From the NCBI GenBank assembly GCA_013203665.1, contig JABMPU010000066.1, positions 1 through 64,000 on the forward strand: DNA of 64,000 nt, written 5' to 3'. Shown piece after piece: positions 58,599-64,000 of the stretch. The position numbers were made by a program, and so were the translations under genes. The stretch comes from Armatimonadota bacterium. Its GTDB lineage: Bacteria > Cloacimonadota > Cloacimonadia > Cloacimonadales > TCS61. The notes beneath the pieces were generated by a model. It was not told the origin of the DNA. It did not search any database and was given only the letters and a program-made list of their open reading frames with translations. Within the stretch, counting starts at the first letter, position 1. Every line of letters starts with the position of its first letter.

Positions 58599-60338
58599 TT
58601 ACTTCGGTTCACCTTTTTCGTTCCAGCCACGAATTTCATAAACCTTTTGAACTAATTCATTGAATAATTCTTTATCCAATACTTTTCCTTTCATAAAGCC
58701 GGAAGGAGCAACCTCTTTGAAAAATCTTTCAGGTAAAATATCATCCGTGCATTTTCGTCCATTTCGCAGGTTATATCTTCGAGCCAAGTCTGTAATTCTT
58801 GCTCCCACTTGCCGCAAAGAATTTTCTGAATGATCCAAACCTGTAGCTGCATTCAAAAGAGGAGCCAATCTATCCAAACCAAGCGGAACGAAGTCGCAGA
58901 TCACTAAACAGTTTCTCGCATTTATTTCATTCTGACCATCCACTACAGCAGCGGGAATATCCTCTATCTTGAAGTCGGGACCCATTTCAGCTTCCGTGCA
59001 CCAGAGGCGCGTGTGACTGGCAAAATCGGAAACCGAAACTGAAACTCCCATCGTTAAACAACCCAAAGGATTCACACCGGAAATTTCCATTCCAAAAACA
59101 TTGATGGCAAATTCTTCACTTCCTTTTCCGATTTTCTGAGATGCTATTCTGCTTCCATCAGCAAAGATAGCTCCAACTCTTTCTTTTTTCACCATCATTT
59201 TTAGAAATTCCTGTTGAGCTTTGGCATTTCCCCATTTCAATTCCAGACCTTTCCAATTATCGATCAATCCTTTCTCAAAGCATTCCATCGCAAATGAACA
59301 GGTCACTCCGGCACTGATGGTATCTAATCCAAGATCGTTGCAAATTTCGTTGGAGATTGTTACTTCTTTGATATCGGATATTTCGCAGCCGGAACCGAGG
59401 AAAGCAGTTGTTTCATATTCAGGTCCTTCTATTTCGTGTCCATCCCATCTTGCCCATTTGGAACAGCGGATCGCACAATTGAAGCAGCTCGTATCCTCCC
59501 AATTCAGTTCTTTTCGTGCAGTTTCAGAAGTAATTCCTTCGAACTCATCATAAGTGCATTTCTGGAAATTTTTGGTGGGAAGGAACTCATTTTCCTGTCC
59601 ACTTCGAACACACTTCATTGTTCCTTTAACACGTCGAAATTTCACTCCATCATTATCGAGGATATCCTTTGTAAATTGTAGATTGATTTTTTTAAATTTC
59701 TCTTTATCAAAATATTTTATTTCAGTGTTTCCATCCACAACTACAGCTTTCAGATTTTTTGAACCCATCACCGCACCGAGTCCACCTCTTCCAAACTGAC
59801 GATGTTTATCGATTCCGATGCAGGCTATCTTAGATAGATTTTCACCTGCTTGTCCAATTGCTGCAATCCTAGGATTTGTCCCTGGATGAAATTTTAGTAA
59901 TTCATCATTTGTTTGGAAAATTCCTTTTCCCCATAAATCCATTGCATTTAGAATTGCGATCTTTTCATCAGCCAAATAGATATAAACTGGTCTGGAAGAT
60001 TTTCCGGTTATGATCAGATAATCGTAGCCTGCACGCTTCAAAGCCGGTCCGAAATTCCCACCACAATGACAGTCGTGTATCGAACCAGTGAGAGGAGAAC
60101 GGCTGACCAATGTTGTACGAGCACTTGTCTGGATTTTTGTTCCGGTGAAAGGACCATTAACAAAAATCAATGGATTCTCTGCTCCTAATGGTTCAGGATT
60201 GGGTGCGATTTTATCAAGCAACGCAAAACCTAACCCTTTCCCACCAACGTAATCCTGAAGTAGTCTTTTATCTGTTTGCTCTATTTCATGAGTTCCGTCA
60301 GTTAAATTAATGTATATACATTTTCCAGTATAAGACAT
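58599..60338 (-). CDS. Aldehyde:ferredoxin oxidoreductase (tungsten-pterin type)
   Basis: This 579-residue AOR-family enzyme has YTGKCIYINLTDG and YVGGKGLGFALLDKIAP, FVNGPFTGTKIQTSARTTLVSRSPLTGSIHDCHCGGNFGPALKRAGYDYLIITG at the pterin domain, GRGGLGAVMGSKNLKAVVV, then the [4Fe-4S] ligands in DTSCFNCAIRCSKWA and the last cysteine in NARNCLVICDF. It probably oxidises an aldehyde or reduces an acid using ferredoxin in the cytosol. The natural substrate is unknown; placement between hom and a DapA-like lyase hints at an amino-acid-derived aldehyde. Confidence 0.92.
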   Translation of the reverse strand: MSYTGKCIYINLTDGTHEIEQTDKRLLQDYVGGKGLGFALLDKIAPNPEPLGAENPLIFVNGPFTGTKIQTSARTTLVSRSPLTGSIHDCHCGGNFGPALKRAGYDYLIITGKSSRPVYIYLADEKIAILNAMDLWGKGIFQTNDELLKFHPGTNPRIAAIGQAGENLSKIACIGIDKHRQFGRGGLGAVMGSKNLKAVVVDGNTEIKYFDKEKFKKINLQFTKDILDNDGVKFRRVKGTMKCVRSGQENEFLPTKNFQKCTYDEFEGITSETARKELNWEDTSCFNCAIRCSKWARWDGHEIEGPEYETTAFLGSGCEISDIKEVTISNEICNDLGLDTISAGVTCSFAMECFEKGLIDNWKGLELKWGNAKAQQEFLKMMVKKERVGAIFADGSRIASQKIGKGSEEFAINVFGMEISGVNPLGCLTMGVSVSVSDFASHTRLWCTEAEMGPDFKIEDIPAAVVDGQNEINARNCLVICDFVPLGLDRLAPLLNAATGLDHSENSLRQVGARITDLARRYNLRNGRKCTDDILPERFFKEVAPSGFMKGKVLDKELFNELVQKVYEIRGWNEKGEPK

Positions 60339-60360
60339 TCATTTCCTCCGTATTTTATTA

Positions 60361-60511
60361 AACCTTGCGAATAGTCGAAGACCTTCGCAATGGTTGAATT
60401 TGTAAATCGAGCAGCTTGCTCGATACTCAATTTTATAGCTTGCTGGTATCAGATAAACTATAAATTATGAAAGTTCACGACCAGGCTGGTCGTGCTACTT
60501 CACAGATGATT
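60361..60511. repeat. Three consecutive small hairpins between AOR and hom
   Basis: TTGCGA...TCGCAA, ATCGAGCA-GCT-TGCTCGAT (60406-60424) and CACGACCAG-G-CTGGTCGTG (60476-60494) follow each other. None has a T-run, so these look like palindromic intergenic units rather than terminators. Confidence 0.6.
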
Positions 60512-61525
60512 CTATTTACTTCTATGAATACTTAAAATATCGGTCAGAATAGAAAATCCCGTTTCAATCTTTCCAGCTCCGGGACCTACTATTGTTACAT
60601 CTCCAAGCAGATCGGTAGAGAACGTTAAAGCATTCGTTGCACCCATCACTCCTGCAAGCGGATGAGAAAGATCTATCATTTCGGGAGCTACAGAACCTGT
60701 AACTTTACCATCTTTTTTCTCAACCGTTCCGATTAGCTTCCAACGCGCATTTTGTTCTTTTGCTTTTTTAATGTCATCGGAAGTGATTTTTGTGATGCCT
60801 TCGCAGGAAACATCAGATATTTCTAAAGATGCTCCCATTACGATATTTGCCAGGATAGTTACTTTTCCACGGGCATCATATCCTTCCACATCTCCGGTTG
60901 GGTCTGCTTCCGCATAACCAAGTTCCTGAGCAACTTTAAGCACTTCATCGTAATCCATTCCCTTTTCCATTTCAGAAAGCATATAATTTGTAGTTCCATT
61001 TAGGATACCACAAATTTTGGAAATTACACATCCTGCAAGTGGTCCGTCAATTAAGTTTATTACCGGAGTTCCGGCACAGACAGTTCCTTCGATCAAAAAC
61101 TGTACTCCGTTCTTATCAGCGAGTTTTTTCATTTCCGGATACTTAAGAGCTGCCGGTCCTTTGTTGCTTGTCACAACATGTTTTCCAGATTCAAGTGCAG
61201 CTTTACAGTGTTCGATCGCTGGTCCGCCGGTATTCAAATCCGTAAAAGTAAGCTCGCAAAGAACATCGGCATTACATTCTTTGATAAGTTTGATATTATC
61301 CCAATCAACCACATCTTTTGTGAATTTCTTTTTTGCCTTTGCTTGTTCCAGTATAAAAGGAATATCCAATCCATCAGGATTATAAACATTACCATTTACA
61401 AAATCTGCAACTGCTACGATGTTGAAATCAAAATCGTATTTTTTCTTTAAATAATCTTTTTTCTTCAACAGGATTTCACAAATTCCCTGTCCTACTGTTC
61501 CAAAACCTAAAAGTGCTAATTTCAT
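60512..61525 (-). CDS. hom: Homoserine dehydrogenase
   Basis: This 337-residue NAD(P)-dependent enzyme makes homoserine from aspartate semialdehyde. It has the Rossmann start MKLALLGFGTVGQGICEILL, the conserved CELTFTDLNTGGPAIEHCKAALESGKHVVTSNKGPAAL, EGTVCAGTPVINLIDGPLAGC and the catalytic KICGILNGTTNYMLSEMEKGMDYDEVLKVAQELGYAEADPTGDVEGYDARGK. There is no ACT domain, so feedback control by threonine through that route is absent. ATG 61525 has AAGGAG upstream. The 25 extra track residues translate a CCTGCC repeat. Confidence 0.94.
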   Translation of the reverse strand: MKLALLGFGTVGQGICEILLKKKDYLKKKYDFDFNIVAVADFVNGNVYNPDGLDIPFILEQAKAKKKFTKDVVDWDNIKLIKECNADVLCELTFTDLNTGGPAIEHCKAALESGKHVVTSNKGPAALKYPEMKKLADKNGVQFLIEGTVCAGTPVINLIDGPLAGCVISKICGILNGTTNYMLSEMEKGMDYDEVLKVAQELGYAEADPTGDVEGYDARGKVTILANIVMGASLEISDVSCEGITKITSDDIKKAKEQNARWKLIGTVEKKDGKVTGSVAPEMIDLSHPLAGVMGATNALTFSTDLLGDVTIVGPGAGKIETGFSILTDILSIHRSK

Positions 61526-61558
61526 TTTTTTATTCTCCTTTAATTTTTTAGCAATGAA

Positions 61559-61588
61559 CCCGCCTTCGTTACACTTCGTCGTGGCAGG
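61559..61588 (-). repeat. CCTGCC-type hairpin repeat, copy 3
   Basis: The reverse strand reads CCTGCCACGACGAAGTGTAA followed by CGAAGGCGGG, matching the element at 1616 with flanking TTGTTTGTTTTG also conserved. Confidence 0.6.
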
Positions 61589-61619
61589 CAAAACAAACAA
61601 TTACTAACAAAGAGTTTAA

Positions 61620-61697
61620 TTTTTTTTACCGCGAAGATACCAAGACACAAAGAATGATTTTTAGATTTTTCCCTTTGTGGCTTTGAGTCTTAGTGGC
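61620..61697. repeat. CACAAAG/TTAGTGGCTT intergenic repeat tract
   Basis: It contains CGCGAAGATACCAAGACACA and CCCTTTGTGGCTTTGAGTCT then TTAGTGGCTTACA. Related words occur near 1730 (CCTTAGTGGCTGAACA), 40440 and 45045. Confidence 0.5.
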
Positions 61698-62918
61698 TTA
61701 CAATTTGCTTTTTATACAACTCGAAAGTCTCTTTACTGCTTCAGCAAGCTGTTCTTTTGAAGCAAATGAAAAATTGATTCTCATATGGTTTTTACTCGAA
61801 TTTTCACCGTAAAAAGTGCTGCCCGGAACAAAGGCAACTTTGAATTTCAGCGCTTCATAAAATAATTCGTAAGTATCGATGTGCTCAGGAACAGTAACCC
61901 AGAGAAAAAGCCCACCTTCCGGTTTTGTCCAGGTTACTCCCATCTTAGCAGGAAAATATTTTTCCATTGTTTGAAGGAAAACTTTGAGCTTTTCACGATA
62001 ATAGTTTCTGCATTTTTCCAGGTGAGGTTCATAGTTCATTTCAGTTAGAAAAGCAGTACACATATCCTGATTATATTTTGGTGTATTAAGCACATTTCCT
62101 TCTTTGATATTGATCATTCGTGCAATCACATCTTTAGGACCGATATTAAACCCAACTCGAATTCCGGGACAGAACAATTTGGAGAAAGTGTATAATCCGA
62201 TTACGTTTCCTTCCTCCCGCCTTTGATCGAGCTCGAAAATCGAAGGAATTGTTTTTCCGTAATATCTAAGATCACGATACGGACTGTCTTCTATAATTGG
62301 AATATCATATTCATAACTCAAATCAAGGAGAGCTTCTCTTTTTTCCAAACTCATTGTTATGCCGGATGGATTTTGGAAATCCGGAACAACATAAATAAAC
62401 TTTGGTTTTTTATCCTGTTTTTGCAGCTCTTTTATTTTTTTCAGATATGAAGCAACATCAGGACCATCCTCTTCAATATCGAAACCGATAAACTCAGGTC
62501 TCTGAAGCTGAAAAGCGACGATTGCTCCAGCAAATGTCGGACGGTCTACAAAAACAATATCACCAGGATTCAGAAAAAGTCTACCTGTAATATCCAACCC
62601 ATGCTGACCTGAAGAAGTAATCATTATATTTTCTTCTGAAACATCGATGTTATCCCTTTTTAAGAATTTGATTATTGCTTCGAGCAAACTGCTTTCGCCT
62701 TTGATATTTGTGTATTGGAAAATTGTATCGAGATTTTCTAGTAGAAGTTTTTGAGAAGCATTTCTCATATCTTCTTTAGGAAACATTTCCGGTGAAGGCA
62801 ATCCTCCTGCTAAAGAGATAATTTCAGGATCGCTTAAAAGTGCGAAAAGTTTTCCGATCGAATAACCACCGTATCCTTTTAAATTATCGGAAAATTGTGA
62901 ATTCCAGTTTTTTTTCAA
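61698..62918 (-). CDS. PLP-dependent class I/II aminotransferase, 2-aminoadipate-transaminase-like
   Basis: This 406-residue fold-type-I aminotransferase has ISLAGGLPSPEMFPKEDM near the N-terminus, ITSSGQHGLDITGRLFLNPGD, YVVPDFQNPSGITMSLEKREALLDL, IIEDSPYRDLRYYG and the PLP lysine in LYTFSKLFCPGIRVGF, with a C-terminal MRINFSFASKEQLAEAVKRL. It belongs to the LysN/KAT-like group without the MocR-type DNA-binding domain. Substrates in the group include 2-aminoadipate, aromatic and branched amino acids. Given the neighbours, an aspartate- or lysine-family substrate is possible. Confidence 0.9.
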   Translation of the reverse strand: MKKNWNSQFSDNLKGYGGYSIGKLFALLSDPEIISLAGGLPSPEMFPKEDMRNASQKLLLENLDTIFQYTNIKGESSLLEAIIKFLKRDNIDVSEENIMITSSGQHGLDITGRLFLNPGDIVFVDRPTFAGAIVAFQLQRPEFIGFDIEEDGPDVASYLKKIKELQKQDKKPKFIYVVPDFQNPSGITMSLEKREALLDLSYEYDIPIIEDSPYRDLRYYGKTIPSIFELDQRREEGNVIGLYTFSKLFCPGIRVGFNIGPKDVIARMINIKEGNVLNTPKYNQDMCTAFLTEMNYEPHLEKCRNYYREKLKVFLQTMEKYFPAKMGVTWTKPEGGLFLWVTVPEHIDTYELFYEALKFKVAFVPGSTFYGENSSKNHMRINFSFASKEQLAEAVKRLSSCIKSKL

Positions 62919-62959
62919 AATATATTCCTTTTTTTCAAAGCTTGAAGGTTTTAAAATAT

Positions 62960-64000
62960 TTAATAAGAACTTCCTCCAAAGAAAACTTTAATTCCTTTTT
63001 TCATCATGTCTCTACCATCTTTTGAGGCTTGAAGTGCTTTGTAGAAAATTACATCGCCAATTTTTTCTGCGTTTGCATTCCGCTCATCTTCAGAAAGAAA
63101 ATATGTTGCCATCGTATCCATTTCGCGGGCTGTTCCATCGCTCTCATATTTATAAGTCATATCAGTTCCGCTTTCCAAGACTTTATGCATATCCTCTGTC
63201 CAATTGAAATCAGCAACACCAAGATCTGGATTAATGTAAATATGAGCAGCTAGGCTGACGCCTTTAATTCCACTTTCTTTCAGCTCTTTTGCACATTGAA
63301 TGAAATTCTCCGGACTTACACCATTACCGATATTTATCTCATATAAAGGTGAAGTCATATCATCGCGGAGATATTCTTTCATAATATTCAGAAGTATCCT
63401 GAACTGCATCAAATTTTGAGTAGCCAGCAGCATAGAAATTTTTATATGAAGATTAGGAATATCTCTTCCATAATAACAAATTGCTACAATTGTGCTCCAG
63501 CTTGGATTCAGGAAGAAATCTCCACCGGTTGCCAAGGCTGTTCTGGTTATTCCATCCAAATAAATAAGATGATTGTCATTCGCTACTTCAATCCCACCAA
63601 AATTACCAAAGAAAGTTCCCTGGTTTTTCAGTATTAGATTTGATAATCCATTTCCAGCATCTGCTCGTACGAATTTTTTCCCAGTTAGCTTTTCAAGTTC
63701 CACGAATCTTTTTTCCGGTTGAGGAATTCCAATCAAATTTGTACTGCAAAATTTTGAGCCTTTCATAATATTTTCTGCCATTGTCAATGTTGCCATCAAA
63801 TCACCATTATAAACATAATTATCTGTGAGAGCAACAACAGAGATAAATTCAGACGGTACAAAACAAGGCTGATTTGTGCTCGCACTTAGAGCAATTCTTT
63901 TCATTGCATGATGGGTAACCGGGGCTCCCTGCCAACCGGAAACCTGGGCAGTGGCAACACCGAAATTATCATTATAGGAAATGTTATTTTCTTTTTCATA
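62960..64000 (-). CDS. Unrecognised protein upstream of the aminotransferase, 5' partial
   Basis: The track starts this at 63904, but the frame is open to the right edge (upstream residues include NFGVATAQVSGWQGAPVTHH), so the true start is outside the window. At least 346 residues are visible. I do not recognise the family. It has no signal or transmembrane segment here and looks like a soluble alpha/beta, possibly barrel, enzyme: ALTDNYVYNGDLMATLTMAENIM, SNLILKNQGTFFGNFGGIEVAND, FIQCAKELKESGIKGVSLAAHIY, and a C-terminus rich in glycine (MKKGIKVFFGGSSY). It lies 41 nt upstream of the aminotransferase on the same strand and is probably in the same transcript, so an amino-acid-metabolism role is likely. 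Confidence 0.7.
   Translation of the reverse strand, partial: YEKENNISYNDNFGVATAQVSGWQGAPVTHHAMKRIALSASTNQPCFVPSEFISVVALTDNYVYNGDLMATLTMAENIMKGSKFCSTNLIGIPQPEKRFVELEKLTGKKFVRADAGNGLSNLILKNQGTFFGNFGGIEVANDNHLIYLDGITRTALATGGDFFLNPSWSTIVAICYYGRDIPNLHIKISMLLATQNLMQFRILLNIMKEYLRDDMTSPLYEINIGNGVSPENFIQCAKELKESGIKGVSLAAHIYINPDLGVADFNWTEDMHKVLESGTDMTYKYESDGTAREMDTMATYFLSEDERNANAEKIGDVIFYKALQASKDGRDMMKKGIKVFFGGSSY

Noticed and set aside
60361-60511. tRNA-like fold between AOR and hom
   Set aside because: The three hairpins lack a T-loop GTTCGAATC-type sequence and an acceptor stem.
61526-61600. 25-residue extension of homoserine dehydrogenase
   Set aside because: It translates the CCTGCC repeat; the Rossmann motif starts right at ATG 61525 with a good ribosome site.

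Overview
The window is AT-rich and gene-dense. It looks like a chromosomal piece of an anaerobic Gram-negative bacterium of the FCB assemblage, most like Candidatus Cloacimonadota. This placement is an inference. It rests on FlgD-like C-terminal tails (YPNPFNP...GVYFYQL...LLK) on two secreted proteins, heptose/LPS and Bat-operon genes, pyruvate phosphate dikinase, a ferredoxin-dependent 2-oxoacid oxidoreductase and a tungsten-type aldehyde:ferredoxin oxidoreductase. No rRNA, tRNA or CRISPR array was seen.

Layout. 1-1414: start of a secreted beta-propeller-like protein that runs off the left edge. 1851-7721: a methylthioadenosine-salvage neighbourhood (mtnA, class II aldolase, mtaD, PPC/DUF296 protein) enclosing a large STAS-kinase fusion. 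7886-10606: ppdK. 10.6-17.5 kb: accessory ground with dispersed repeats, a 1280-residue Fn3/beta-helix lipoprotein, a methylase-tail remnant, a HEPN-like gene and a toxin-antitoxin-like small protein/acetyltransferase pair. 17.5-20.2 kb: tldE/tldD. 20.4-25.7 kb: a secreted beta-helix protein and a C10 cysteine peptidase, both with FlgD-like tails.

25.8-45.6 kb is one long rightward housekeeping stretch: der-plsY, purF-hldE(C)-rseC-folB-folK-glmU(N)-[DUF1016 nuclease]-HIT-LytR_C-rsfS-argS-yfcE, then moxR-DUF58-batX-batA-batB-batC-batD-batE and a pgsA-like gene. 46-53 kb runs leftward: a PKD/FGE-like lipoprotein, an outer-membrane barrel, yjbQ, and an LPP20/COG3014/LpoB lipoprotein trio. 53-55.7 kb is a four-gene 2-oxoacid:ferredoxin oxidoreductase with a clear terminator. 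After an orphan PD-(D/E)XK-like gene, 56.7-64 kb is a leftward amino-acid cluster (thrB, a DapA-family protein with an altered active site, AOR, hom, a class I/II aminotransferase, and an unrecognised protein that runs off the right edge).

The most interesting signals are: a TTGACA box placed 56-63 nt before the start codon of many transcription units, without a conserved TATAAT; a STAS domain fused to an apparently intact small-molecule-kinase-like domain; a DapA homologue that keeps the Schiff-base lysine but has all three proton-relay residues replaced; a pair of 58-bp structured repeats wedged between genes; and a family of GGGAAT-stem mobile-looking repeats, one of which carries a second repeat inserted exactly in its loop.
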